NCBI RefSeq assembly: GCF_024436395.1
Contig: NZ_JAFMZO010000002.1
Coordinates: forward strand, 186,001-250,000
Direction of reading: 5' to 3'
Length of the DNA: 64,000 nucleotides
Origin: Paradesertivirga mongoliensis
GTDB taxonomy: Bacteria; Bacteroidota; Bacteroidia; Sphingobacteriales; Sphingobacteriaceae
Below are positions 16,792-25,025 of the stretch, piece after piece. The first letter of the stretch is position 1. Each line of letters starts with the position of its first letter. The notes below the pieces were generated by a model. It had not been told where the DNA came from. It was given only the letters and a program-made list of their open reading frames with translations, and did not search any database. The position numbers were made by a program, and so were the translations under genes.

Positions 16792-17378
16792 TGACTATCG
16801 ATTTTTCAAAATCAGACGGACTTGTTCCGGTAATAATACAGGATGAGAAAACCCTTGAGGTGCTTATGCTGGGATACATGAATGAAGAGGCCTTTGAAAA
16901 AACCAAAGCAATTGGAAAAGTAACCTTCTTCTCGCGATCTAAAAATCGATTGTGGACTAAAGGCGAAGAAAGTGGCAACTTCTTATATGTAAAAAACATT
17001 AGTCTGGATTGCGACGCGGACACTCTTTTGATTAAAGCGGATGCAGTAGGCCCGACATGCCATACAGGTTCTCGAAGCTGTTTCAAAACTAACTACAATC
17101 AAAACTTCCTTTTCAAGCTTGAAGAGATTATCGCAGACAGGTATAAAAATCCTGTAGAAGGATCTTATGTAAATAAACTGCGTGCTAAAGGTTTAAATAA
17201 AATAGCACAAAAGGTTGGCGAAGAAGGAGTTGAAACGGTAATTGCAGCGTTAAATGAAACGGAACACGACTTCATTAACGAATCTTCAGATTTACTGTTC
17301 CATTTGCTTGTGTTACTACGCGAGAAGAACATCACGCTTGAAACCCTTGCTAAAAACCTCGAAAACAGACACCAATAA
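16791..17378 (+). CDS. hisIE: phosphoribosyl-AMP cyclohydrolase/phosphoribosyl-ATP pyrophosphatase
   Basis: A 195-residue fusion covering steps two and three of the pathway. Residues 1-100 are the cyclohydrolase (GYMNEEAFEKT, FFSRSKNRLWTKGEESGN, the metal-binding CDADTLL and the zinc cysteines of PTCHTGSRSCF). Residues 105-195 are the pyrophosphatase, an all-alpha NTP-PPase fold with KVGEEGVETVIAAL. Its start overlaps the hisF stop. It is the last his gene, completing all enzymatic steps within one operon. Confidence 0.96.
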   Translation: MTIDFSKSDGLVPVIIQDEKTLEVLMLGYMNEEAFEKTKAIGKVTFFSRSKNRLWTKGEESGNFLYVKNISLDCDADTLLIKADAVGPTCHTGSRSCFKTNYNQNFLFKLEEIIADRYKNPVEGSYVNKLRAKGLNKIAQKVGEEGVETVIAALNETEHDFINESSDLLFHLLVLLREKNITLETLAKNLENRHQ

Positions 17379-17381
17379 GCC

Positions 17382-18293
17382 ATGGTAGAAGCTAAACAGG
17401 CGGCGCTATTATCCGGTCATCAAAATCCGGTGTATGCAGTTGAAGCTTCTCAGAAAGCCGGAATAATCTTTACGGGTGGAAATGATAAAGGGGTCGTAGA
17501 GTGGAGTTTAAAAGACATGACTTTCATTAAAGTTTTGATGCCGGTAAAAAGCTCGGTCTATTCTCTTCACGCACCAGAATGTTCGCCGGTGTTAGCCGTT
17601 GGTGAAAGAAGCGGGGTAATAAGCCTGTTTAATTTCGTCGAACAGAAAATCGCAGCTGTTCTTGATCATCACAAACTTCCAATTTTTGATTTAAGCTCCG
17701 TAAACAGGAAGATGGAGCTTCTCGCAGCTTCGGAAGACGGAACAGTATCGGTGATCGATCTGAATACTTTTAAGGTACTGTATACTTTCAAAGTATCTGA
17801 ACTTACGGTGCGCTGCATCGCCATTAGCAAGGATGAGAAAACCGTTGCTTTCGGGTGTAAAGACAATAGTATTCGAATTTATAATCTCGAGGATTATTCT
17901 TTTATTACCGAAATAAACGAACATACCTTACCAGTTACATCGCTTCGCTTTTCGCCGGATGGCAGATATCTTTTATCAGGGGGCAGGGACGCTAAATTAA
18001 ACATTTGGAATGCTTCAGATTATTCGCTGAAAGAAACCATCGTTGCTCATATGTTCGCCATTTACGATATTAAGTTTCACCCCACAAAACCATACTTTGC
18101 AACTTCGAGTCGCGATAAAAGCATTAAGATCTGGGATGCAGAAGCCTTTAAGCTTAAGAAGGTTATCAGTCGCGAAAAAGGCATGATATCTCATAGCCAC
18201 TCTGTAAACAAAATATGCTGGGAAAACTCTACTGAATTACTCATTTCTGTAAGCGATGATACAAACGTAATGGTTTGGAATATTGAGTTTTAA
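17382..18293 (+). CDS. WD40 repeat protein
   Basis: A 303-residue beta-propeller protein made almost wholly of about seven WD40 blades. Recognisable blade ends are GGNDKGVVEWSL, ASEDGTVSVIDL, CKDNSIRIYNL, GGRDAKLNIWNA, SSRDKSIKIWDA and SDDTNVMVWNI. No signal peptide or catalytic domain is present, so a cytosolic scaffold is likely. The ATG comes three bases after the hisIE stop, so it should be made with the histidine enzymes. Whether it contacts them is unknown. No terminator is seen between it and hisIE. Confidence 0.9.
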   Translation: MVEAKQAALLSGHQNPVYAVEASQKAGIIFTGGNDKGVVEWSLKDMTFIKVLMPVKSSVYSLHAPECSPVLAVGERSGVISLFNFVEQKIAAVLDHHKLPIFDLSSVNRKMELLAASEDGTVSVIDLNTFKVLYTFKVSELTVRCIAISKDEKTVAFGCKDNSIRIYNLEDYSFITEINEHTLPVTSLRFSPDGRYLLSGGRDAKLNIWNASDYSLKETIVAHMFAIYDIKFHPTKPYFATSSRDKSIKIWDAEAFKLKKVISREKGMISHSHSVNKICWENSTELLISVSDDTNVMVWNIEF

Positions 18294-18369
18294 CGGAGTT
18301 ACCCTTTCGAACCTTCGATTTCATTCTTTTTTGCTAGTTTAAGCTAAATATTAGCTCATACCTGGTAAA

Positions 18370-19155
18370 ATGAAAATTGCACTGGCTTCCCCTCCTATTC
18401 CCAAGTCGATAAACGACGGTCTTTTCTGGCTTGAAAAGCTGGTGAAAGACGCAAAAGAAGAATCTGCGGAAATAATCTGTTTCCCGGAATCTTATCTGCC
18501 TGGTTATCCTGGGATGAAGTATCCGGCGGAAGATCGCAGTCAGGAAAGTCTTCAATCGGCGCTGACTACAGTACGTAAAATTGCATCAGAAAACTCCCTA
18601 ACCATTATAGTACCGATGGATTGGCACCATACGGAGGGCTTAATGAACGTCGCTCATGTTATTTCTAACACAGGAGAAATATTAGGGTACCAGACTAAGA
18701 ATCAACTCGATCCTTCAGAAGATAACATTTGGATTCCGGGAACCGAGCGGAATATTTTCGAGGTAAACGGCCTCAAATTTGGAATCACCATATGCCATGA
18801 AGGATTTCGTTACCCTGAATCAGTTCGATGGGCCGCTCAGCAGGGAGCACACGTCGTATTCCATCCTCATTTTACTGGAAGTGATACGGAAGGATTGTCG
18901 CTAAAAGAATGGGGAGCTCCTTCAAATCCCTATTACGAAAAGGCGATGATCATGCGCTCTATTGAAAACACCATTTACTTTGCGAGCGTAAATTATGCCT
19001 CGAGATATTCGGAATCGGCAAGCTCGATTATTGCACCGGACGGCATCTGCGCCGCTCATGCAGCTTACGGAGAGGTTGGGATAACCGTGGCGCAAATAGA
19101 CACGGCGCTGGCAACTGGCTTCCTGGCCAAAAGGTTTAAAAACGAGCTTTATTAA
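18370..19155 (+). CDS. nitrilase/carbon-nitrogen hydrolase family protein
   Basis: A 261-residue member of the C-N hydrolase superfamily, which hydrolyses nitriles, amides or N-carbamoyl compounds. The Glu-Lys-Cys triad is visible: glutamate in IICFPESYLPGYPG (about residue 44), lysine in YQTKNQLD (about 114), and the nucleophile in GITICHEGFRYPE (about 140). The extra tryptophan-rich segment WAAQQGAHVVFHPH is typical. It has no signal peptide. The substrate cannot be assigned. It stands between the his operon and a GH43 enzyme and is separated from WD40 by 76 bp. Confidence 0.88.
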   Translation: MKIALASPPIPKSINDGLFWLEKLVKDAKEESAEIICFPESYLPGYPGMKYPAEDRSQESLQSALTTVRKIASENSLTIIVPMDWHHTEGLMNVAHVISNTGEILGYQTKNQLDPSEDNIWIPGTERNIFEVNGLKFGITICHEGFRYPESVRWAAQQGAHVVFHPHFTGSDTEGLSLKEWGAPSNPYYEKAMIMRSIENTIYFASVNYASRYSESASSIIAPDGICAAHAAYGEVGITVAQIDTALATGFLAKRFKNELY

Positions 19156-19177
19156 CAGAGTTTTATTACTTTTAAAA

Positions 19178-20140
19178 ATGAATAAAAAGAAAAGCTTCCT
19201 GGCTCTGTGTATAGGGATTTTTTTCATCCTGAATACAGATGCACAAACAGTAAATGATACACTGAACGCCCCTAAAGCTGTACTGCCAAACGTGTACGCT
19301 GATCCGCACATTGCAGTGTTTGGTAAAAAATTTTATCTCTATCCTACTACCGATGGTACCGTTGGCTGGGCTTCAACACAGTTTACCTGCTGGTCGTCAA
19401 AAGATCTTGTTAACTGGAAATCCGAAGGAACCATTCTGGATCTGCCGCGTGATCTAAGCTGGGCAAAAGCCAGAGCCTGGGCTCCTGCTATCGCGAAGAA
19501 AAATGGGAAATATTACTATTACTTTTCGGCAGATGTGAATATAGGAGTTGGGATATCTGATAAACCTACCGGACCTTTCAAAGATGCTTTAGGAAAACCT
19601 CTTATCCCGAAAGGAGCACTAAAGGGACAAATGATAGATCCCATGGTTTTTGTTGACGATGACGGCGCCGCTTACTTATACTTCGGACAAGGCAATTGTA
19701 ACATTGTGAAGCTTAACGACGACATGATATCATATGATGCTTCAAAAATAATAAGCTTTAAACCGCCAGGATACAACGAAGGGTCGTTTGTCTTCAAAAG
19801 AAACGGAAAATATTACTTGATGTGGTCGGAATACGACACCCGGGATCCCAGATATTCGGTAGCATATGCAACGTCCCACTCGCCTATGGGCCCTTTCGTC
19901 AAGGCTTCCCGAAATCCTGTTTTAAAGGGCAAGGGTATCGTTAAAGGTGCTGGCCATCATTCGGTTGTTCAAGTGCCCGGGAAAGACGAATGGTATATTG
20001 CTTATCACCGTTTCAAAATTCCGGACGGGAATGGCTATAACCGGGAAACCGCTATTAGTCCGATGCGCTTTAACGATTCGGGAGAGATCTTGCCGGTCGA
20101 TGTCTTTGAAAAATTAAAAAAGGTTAAGATCAAAAACTAA
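19178..20140 (+). CDS. glycoside hydrolase family 43 protein, secreted
   Basis: A 320-residue five-bladed beta-propeller glycosidase of the GH43 type, usually acting on arabinose- or xylose-containing glycans. Residues 1-22 are a signal peptide ending at DAQT. The three catalytic carboxylates sit in the expected order: aspartate in VYADPHIAVFG, aspartate in MIDPMVFVDDDG, and glutamate in GYNEGSFVFKRNGKYYLMWS. No carbohydrate-binding module is attached. No SusC/SusD pair is nearby, so it is not in a classical polysaccharide utilisation locus. It directly precedes a dehydrogenase gene remnant. Confidence 0.9.
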   Translation: MNKKKSFLALCIGIFFILNTDAQTVNDTLNAPKAVLPNVYADPHIAVFGKKFYLYPTTDGTVGWASTQFTCWSSKDLVNWKSEGTILDLPRDLSWAKARAWAPAIAKKNGKYYYYFSADVNIGVGISDKPTGPFKDALGKPLIPKGALKGQMIDPMVFVDDDGAAYLYFGQGNCNIVKLNDDMISYDASKIISFKPPGYNEGSFVFKRNGKYYLMWSEYDTRDPRYSVAYATSHSPMGPFVKASRNPVLKGKGIVKGAGHHSVVQVPGKDEWYIAYHRFKIPDGNGYNRETAISPMRFNDSGEILPVDVFEKLKKVKIKN

Positions 20141-20141
20141 C

Positions 20142-20342
20142 CCATCAACCGATGTACTGAAAGCTCTGACTTTAGGTGCAGATGCCGTATTAGTAGTCGG
20201 CCGATTTGTTATGGCCTCGGTGCCGGTGGTGCAGAAGGAGTTACCAGGGTGCTGAATATCTTGAAAAAAGAGTTTGAAACTGCCATGATACTGTTCTGGT
20301 AAACCTAATTTAGAGAGCATTGACCGTTCAGCGATACTTTAG
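20142..20342 (+). pseudogene. remnant of an FMN-dependent alpha-hydroxy-acid dehydrogenase (LldD-like), C-terminal end
   Basis: Three consecutive fragments in shifting frames read as the C-terminus of the L-lactate dehydrogenase/glycolate oxidase family. The first, STDVLKALTLGADAVLVVGR, is in one frame. GLGAGGAEGVTRVLNILKK then EFETAMIL follows in a second frame from about 20213. SGKPNLESIDRSAIL returns to the first frame at 20295 and ends in TAG at 20340. Family members read approximately GxDVLKALALGADAVLIGRP, then GGxEGVxxVL, then ExxxTMxLxG. About two thirds to four fifths of the gene is absent. It starts directly after the GH43 stop, so a deletion probably joined the two. Confidence 0.82.
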
Positions 20343-20368
20343 CATTTGCCTTGCCGCCCGCCTAAAAA

Positions 20369-20842
20369 TCACTTTCCGAATTCCTGGACCCAAAATCCAC
20401 CATAGGAGTAAGCCCCCATTTCCATAACGACAGGATCCATCATTGCCTTACAATGACTTTCACTTGCTTTCCACGCGGAAATAACTGCCGCCGTATTTTT
20501 GTACCCCCGTCCGATATTTTCCAAAACAGTTGTGCCCTCATATCCTACGGCTGCAGCACGTTGAAATGCAGAGGTTCCTTCGGGAGAGACATGCTCGAAA
20601 TAATTTCTGTTATACATGTCCCGGGCATGTGCTGCGGCAGCATCGGCAAGCTGAACGTTCCATTTTAGCACAGGAACCTGCGGCATAATATCTTCTCCGC
20701 AAATACAGCCGGCAGCCCTGAGCTTATTTACCGTGTCTAGCATGGTTATTTCCACTTTTCCCTCAGGCATGTCATTATCTTTCTTGCAAGAGATAAAGAG
20801 AAATATGGCTACGACAAAAAGCAGAACGTCGGAGTTTCTCAT
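20369..20842 (-). CDS. CAP-domain lipoprotein
   Basis: A 157-residue protein with a hydrophobic N-terminus ending in LFISCKKD, a plausible lipobox, so probably membrane-anchored in the envelope. Residues about 32-157 form a CAP/SCP (PR-1, YkwD-like) domain: NKLRAAGCICG, LKWNVQLADAAAAHARDMYNRNYFEHVSPEG with the conserved H and E, TVLENIGRGY, and AWKASESHCKAMMDP, then GGFWVQEFGK. Bacterial CAP proteins are of unknown biochemical role. A -7 box (20877-20884) lies upstream. Confidence 0.87.
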   Translation of the reverse strand: MRNSDVLLFVVAIFLFISCKKDNDMPEGKVEITMLDTVNKLRAAGCICGEDIMPQVPVLKWNVQLADAAAAHARDMYNRNYFEHVSPEGTSAFQRAAAVGYEGTTVLENIGRGYKNTAAVISAWKASESHCKAMMDPVVMEMGAYSYGGFWVQEFGK

Positions 20843-20876
20843 AACGCGATATAGGTTAAATGGCTGTACCTTCTTT

Positions 20877-20884
20877 CAAAGATA
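20877..20884 (-). promoter_or_regulatory. promoter -7 box for the CAP lipoprotein gene
   Basis: On the minus strand TATCTTTG matches TAnnTTTG, 34 bp before the start codon. No TTG is present at the ideal spacing. The rest of the gap to the DedA gene (to 21131) shows only the DedA -7 box. Confidence 0.5.
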
Positions 20885-21090
20885 GCACTTTGACAAATTC
20901 AAGTTAGATTTAATCGAATATCTGTAAACGCCTGAATTCGACAAAGAACTAAATTATTTTTTTAAGATACCTTTCGCATAATATTGCCGTTTAAGAGCTG
21001 TTGACATCTGCCTGCTATTAGTTTACAATTGAGGCAACAATGATACGGCATTAACGTAGACCATTAAATCGTCATTTTACTCTATTGTTA

Positions 21091-21098
21091 TAGGTTTG
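21091..21098 (+). promoter_or_regulatory. promoter -7 box for the DedA gene
   Basis: TAGGTTTG matches TAnnTTTG, 33 bp before the ATG. No clear -33 element is visible. Confidence 0.5.
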
Positions 21099-21131
21099 CA
21101 GTTTAAGAAGCCTATTTTTGTTATATAATAT

Positions 21132-21833
21132 ATGGAATTCATTAGCCAGGTTTTAGACTTTCTCTTACACATTGACACCCAGATCGCAGAAATTAGCCAG
21201 ACTTATAAAGTCTGGACATATCTTATCCTCTTCCTGATCATATTTGCTGAAACTGGTTTGGTGATATTTCCTTTTCTTCCCGGAGACCCACTGTTATTTG
21301 CCGCGGGGGCGGTAGTAGCAACCGGCGAAACAGGCATCAATATTTATCTTTTGGCCTTAGTCTTGTTTATTGCTGCTATAATTGGCAACCAGGTAAACTA
21401 TACTATTGGGGGCTATACAGACTCCAAAATATTCAAACCCGGAAATCGCTTTTTGAAACCCTCCTATTATGCTAAGACCAAGCTCTTTTTTAGGAAGCAT
21501 GGTGGTAAAGCTGTGGTTTTCAGTCGCTTCTTCCCAGTATTAAGAACTTTTGTACCCTTTGTGGCAGGTGTTGGAAAAATGGATGCGCGCTTATTTGTGA
21601 TCTATAACATCACGGGTGCATTTGTATGGATAGCGGGTTTCCTTGCGCTGGGATATCTTTTCGGTAACCTGACAGTAGTTAAGGAGAATTTTGCCATTGT
21701 TGTAGGTGCAGTATCGGTATTTACAACCCTGCCTCCGATAGTTGCGGCCATCGCTGCTAAGTTTTCGAAAAAACAACGAAAGCTAAGCCTGAGCGCAGCG
21801 TATGCAGTAAGTAACTCAAACCCAAAAAAGTAA
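21132..21833 (+). CDS. DedA family membrane protein
   Basis: A 233-residue polytopic inner-membrane protein of the DedA/VTT family; several members transport undecaprenyl phosphate or other lipids. Characteristic segments are ILFLIIFAETGLVIFPFLPGDPLLFAAGA and the re-entrant-loop motif KHGGKAVVFSRFFPVLRTFVPFVAGVGKM, which contains the essential arginines. GAFVWIAGFLALGYLFGNL follows. The N-terminus has a short amphipathic helix. The C-terminal tail is short and basic. It has its own -7 box. Specific lipid substrate unknown. Confidence 0.93.
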   Translation: MEFISQVLDFLLHIDTQIAEISQTYKVWTYLILFLIIFAETGLVIFPFLPGDPLLFAAGAVVATGETGINIYLLALVLFIAAIIGNQVNYTIGGYTDSKIFKPGNRFLKPSYYAKTKLFFRKHGGKAVVFSRFFPVLRTFVPFVAGVGKMDARLFVIYNITGAFVWIAGFLALGYLFGNLTVVKENFAIVVGAVSVFTTLPPIVAAIAAKFSKKQRKLSLSAAYAVSNSNPKK

Positions 21834-21871
21834 AAACTTTCGCGCCTTCTTTTTATTCTTTATACATACCG

Positions 21872-21909
21872 GGTGCTTTGACTCTTAAACCTAAGAAGAT
21901 CTAAGCACC
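21872..21909. other. nested stem-loop before a small gene
   Basis: GGTGCTT (21872-21878) pairs with AAGCACC (21903-21909), and inside the loop TCTTA pairs with TAAGA. It lies 16 bp before the small gene at 21926 and could be a 5' UTR structure or a weak terminator for the DedA gene. There is no T-tract after the second arm. Confidence 0.4.
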
Positions 21910-21925
21910 GATAAAGCTATGTATT

Positions 21926-22096
21926 ATGGAAAAGCTAAAATTTGGAGATAAAGTAAAGCTGGACGATGGTCGCGAAGCTATAGTTCAGGAGGATCAGGAG
22001 GATGGATCTGAAGAAGTTAAGCTTATGATCGAAGGTGACGATTTTGCTCATGTGATGGAAACCGGGCATCTGAAGAAGTTAAGCGAGACAGAGTAG
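21926..22096 (+). CDS. small acidic protein, KOW/SH3-like start
   Basis: A 56-residue frame from ATG to TAG. It begins MEKLKFGDKVKLDDGREAIV, which resembles the short barrel of KOW or YodC-like proteins (a lysine-bounded GDKV strand, then a DDG turn). It continues with an acidic stretch rich in E and D, then DFAHVMETGHLKKL. It carries no signal peptide. Strand-turn pattern, high charge and codon composition suggest a real gene, but no family is certain. Confidence 0.6.
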   Translation: MEKLKFGDKVKLDDGREAIVQEDQEDGSEEVKLMIEGDDFAHVMETGHLKKLSETE

Positions 22097-22194
22097 ATCG
22101 GATCTTTGATAGGCTTTAATAACTGGAACCTAACGAAACCGACCTTTCCTGATTATTCCAAACTGCGAGGCAACTAATTAGAGAAGCCGTCTGG

Positions 22195-24087
22195 TCAGAC
22201 ATAGTATTTTAGTCCGTCGGTTTTTATCTTTCCGGCATCCAGCAAATTTCGCAAACCGTCTACCCTCTGGGTTTCATTGCCTGAGTGCATAGAGCTTATC
22301 AGCTCGTCTAAGGTTAAATGATTTTCGGCCAGTAGTTCCAGAATCTCGAAGGTCATGCGTTCGAACAGAGAACTATTGGTGGCCGACCGCTTCTCTTCGA
22401 TGCACACATCACAAACTCCACATTTATCGGCATGGGGCTGGTCAAAATATGCAAGCAAAAGCTGGCTTCTGCATTTTTGTGCTTCTGCATAATTGATTAC
22501 CGCCTCGATCTGACTTTTCATGATGAGTTTGCGCTGCTCGATATATCTGCCATCGATAAATACGTTAGAGCTATCCAGGCGGCTTTTAAGATATTGTATC
22601 TGAGGCTTATCAGTTTGTTTGAGATAACTTAGGAGCTCCAGTTCCTCCAGCTTTTCGAGCGTTTTAACCACCTCCTGCGTGCTTATGCCGGTGCGACGGG
22701 CAAGATCGCTTTCGCGGATCTGCGAATATTGCTCAAAGAGCCCACCATACGATCGCAAAAGGATTTTAATAAATGAATCGAATTGAGAATACTCGATCTG
22801 AAAGCGGTATAAATCTTCCGCGCCGACCATAACCCTAACTCTTGATGGCAGGTAAACACTTTCGCTTAACGCGATATAGCCGTCGTGCTCGAGAAATTTT
22901 AGTGCATTAAGGGTTTTTATGGGATCAAGCTTGAAACGTGAGCAGAAGTTACCAATATCAAACTCGAGAGTTAGCTCCTCCCCTGCCCCATAAGCCAACT
23001 GAAAATAGTTGCCAAGAGAGTGGTAAATCTGTTTAATTTCTTCAATCGAAGGAAAACTTAAGTTAAATTTCTTCTCCAGCGCTAGCCTGTCCGATTCATT
23101 ATATAGCAATACCGCAAAGGCTTTTTTCTCGTCTCTGCCTGCCCTTCCTGCTTCCTGATAATAGGCTTCTAGACTTTCGGGTAAGTCGAGGTGCACCACA
23201 AAACGAACCTCAGCTTTGTCAATTCCCATTCCGAAGGCATTTGTAGCAACAATTACGCGGATACTTCCATTTTTCCAGGCCTCCTGTTTATCGGCACGAA
23301 CCGGAGTGGGTAGGCCGGCATGATAAAAATCGCTGCTTATACCCTCTCTGTTTAACATCCGCGCAACTTCCTGGGTAGCACGCCGGTTTCGGACATAAAT
23401 GATGCCTGTACCTTTTACTTTTTTTGCTATCGCGATGAGCTTACGGAATTTATTCTCTTCTGTTGCGACGATATAACTCAGGTTTTTCCGTTCAAAACTT
23501 TTACGAAAAACGTTTTTCTGCCTGAATCCAAGTTTATCCTGAATATCATCAATAACTCCCTCGGTGGCGGTGGCCGTGAGGGCTAAAATTGGCACCTGCG
23601 GATGAATATCGCGTAAAGCGCTGAGCTGCAAATAAGGCGGCCTGAAATCGTAGCCCCATTGCGAGATACAATGCGCTTCGTCGATGGCGAACAGGCTGAC
23701 ATTCATGTATTTTATCCGCTCGCGAACAAGATCAGACATGAGCCTTTCGGGAGATAGATAGAGAAACTTAATCTGGCCGTAAACGCAATTGTCAAGTAGG
23801 ATATCAACTTCTCTTTTCCCCATCCCAGAGACTATAGAGACTGCTTCGATACCCCTCGCTTTAAGGTTCTCCACCTGGTCTTTCATTAACGCTATGAGCG
23901 GTGAAACCACGATGCAGATTCCGGGCTTTACCATCGCCGGAACCTGAAAACAGATAGATTTTCCGCCGCCAGTTGGTAACAGAGCCAGTGTATCTCTACC
24001 GCTTAAAACGGATTGAATGATATCCTCCTGTAAGCTGCGGAAAGAATCAAAATTCCAATAGGTTTTAAGTGCCTGGTAAATTGTCAT
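22195..24087 (-). CDS. recQ: ATP-dependent DNA helicase RecQ
   Basis: A 3'-5' superfamily 2 helicase of about 630 residues acting in recombination and fork repair. Motif I is LLPTGGGKSICFQVPA and motif II is FAIDEAHCISQWGYDFRP with the RecQ aromatic-rich loop. LALTATATEG is motif III and YYQEAGRAGRDEKK is motif VI. A zinc-binding RQC region follows (CRSQLLLAYFDQPHADKCGVC). There is no clear HRDC domain; the C-terminus ends in a short winged-helix-like stretch. I chose the ATG at 24087 (MTIYQALKTYW) over an open frame 20 codons longer, because the family starts there and the extra residues are low-complexity. Confidence 0.96.
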   Translation of the reverse strand: MTIYQALKTYWNFDSFRSLQEDIIQSVLSGRDTLALLPTGGGKSICFQVPAMVKPGICIVVSPLIALMKDQVENLKARGIEAVSIVSGMGKREVDILLDNCVYGQIKFLYLSPERLMSDLVRERIKYMNVSLFAIDEAHCISQWGYDFRPPYLQLSALRDIHPQVPILALTATATEGVIDDIQDKLGFRQKNVFRKSFERKNLSYIVATEENKFRKLIAIAKKVKGTGIIYVRNRRATQEVARMLNREGISSDFYHAGLPTPVRADKQEAWKNGSIRVIVATNAFGMGIDKAEVRFVVHLDLPESLEAYYQEAGRAGRDEKKAFAVLLYNESDRLALEKKFNLSFPSIEEIKQIYHSLGNYFQLAYGAGEELTLEFDIGNFCSRFKLDPIKTLNALKFLEHDGYIALSESVYLPSRVRVMVGAEDLYRFQIEYSQFDSFIKILLRSYGGLFEQYSQIRESDLARRTGISTQEVVKTLEKLEELELLSYLKQTDKPQIQYLKSRLDSSNVFIDGRYIEQRKLIMKSQIEAVINYAEAQKCRSQLLLAYFDQPHADKCGVCDVCIEEKRSATNSSLFERMTFEILELLAENHLTLDELISSMHSGNETQRVDGLRNLLDAGKIKTDGLKYYV

Positions 24088-24214
24088 TGGAGGCAAAGCT
24101 AATAATGATAATGAATTTACAGCGGATGGTGGCTCTGGAATTTGCAATCGGACACCGGAGAACTGAATTCAGAGGGCAGACGAATCCAGAGCACAAATGG
24201 TTAATGCTCGAACG

Positions 24215-24808
24215 TCACCTAAATCTTATTCCAACCTTTTTGCCTGAAATATTTTCCAGAATAGGCTTAAAAATGGTAAGTGCGTTTTCTTTGGTCTTTC
24301 CCAGAACGTTCATTTCTTTTGCGTTTTGCAATAGCCTTTGCTCGGCAAGCTTGTAGATCCCCTCAATCATCTCTTGGCGGTCGCTGGGCGACCACACTCC
24401 GGAAAGTTCATATACTTTAGAACGCTGATGATCCAACTTTGTGTAACAGATCTCAGGGTTGGGCAAGAAAACGGTTACTGAGTCGTTGGCTGATACGATA
24501 TCCTCTTTCGCTACTTTTGTAAGATCAATGCATCCCACCACTTCGCCGGTAGCCACGAAAAGTATGCGCTTATCCGGAAGCAATGTTCGGGTCACCTTCT
24601 TTTCAATCACGTCTTTCATCGAATACTTTACCAGTTCCAGCTTTCCCATATTGGTAATTTTCTCTATCATCACATCCTCGTTGATTTCTGTCCTCGTAAC
24701 GAAAAATTGGTTGCGTATATAGAAGAACATGAAAATCATGAACAAAATGGTTGCGACAGAAAATCCAAGGATGAGAGCTGTGCGGAGCTTAAGTATCTTG
24801 TTTATCAT
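24215..24808 (-). CDS. DUF4230 domain membrane-anchored protein
   Basis: A 197-residue protein with one N-terminal transmembrane helix (about residues 10-30) and an extracytoplasmic domain recognisable as DUF4230. The pattern is IEKITNMGKLELVKYSMKDVIEKK, then ILFVATGEVVGCIDLTKV, SANDSVTVFLPNPEI, and a helical C-terminal part with RLLQNAKEMNVLGKTKENAL. Members are common in Bacteroidota and Firmicutes and have no known function. It lies downstream of bTHX and is separated from it by a terminator-like hairpin. Confidence 0.88.
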   Translation of the reverse strand: MINKILKLRTALILGFSVATILFMIFMFFYIRNQFFVTRTEINEDVMIEKITNMGKLELVKYSMKDVIEKKVTRTLLPDKRILFVATGEVVGCIDLTKVAKEDIVSANDSVTVFLPNPEICYTKLDHQRSKVYELSGVWSPSDRQEMIEGIYKLAEQRLLQNAKEMNVLGKTKENALTIFKPILENISGKKVGIRFR

Positions 24809-24823
24809 ATATCATTAAAACGA

Positions 24824-24849
24824 AAAAAGTGCCCAATCAGGCACTTTTT
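24824..24849. terminator. terminator overlapping the bTHX stop codon
   Basis: AAAAAGTGCC and GGCACTTTTT form a 10-bp stem with a six-base loop. Runs of A and T at both ends make it functional in either direction. The bTHX TGA (24837-24839 on the plus-strand coordinates) lies in the loop, so the last codons of that gene form one arm. Confidence 0.8.
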
Positions 24850-24968
24850 GTTTGAATTTTTTCTTCGCTGACCGTTTCAGTCTTCTTTGCTAGCTTGTGG
24901 GGGCGTCTTTTCCCGAACGAACCCATTGTAATTTTACCTCTTTTGCTTTTTTTATCTCCTTTTCCCAT
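24837..24968 (-). CDS. 30S ribosomal protein bTHX
   Basis: A 43-residue, strongly basic protein starting MGKGDKKSKRGKITMGSFGK and continuing RRPHKLAKK with a short acidic tail. The opening matches the small THX protein of the 30S head known from Thermus and found in most Bacteroidota. It lies 57 bp downstream of trxB on the same strand. Its stop codon sits in the loop of a terminator hairpin, a compact arrangement seen when the last codons double as terminator. Confidence 0.92.
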   Translation of the reverse strand: MGKGDKKSKRGKITMGSFGKRRPHKLAKKTETVSEEKIQTKSA

Positions 24969-25025
24969 AATGATAGTATTTGAAAAGGAAACACGGGTGA
25001 GCTATAAAAGTTTCAGAAGAATATA

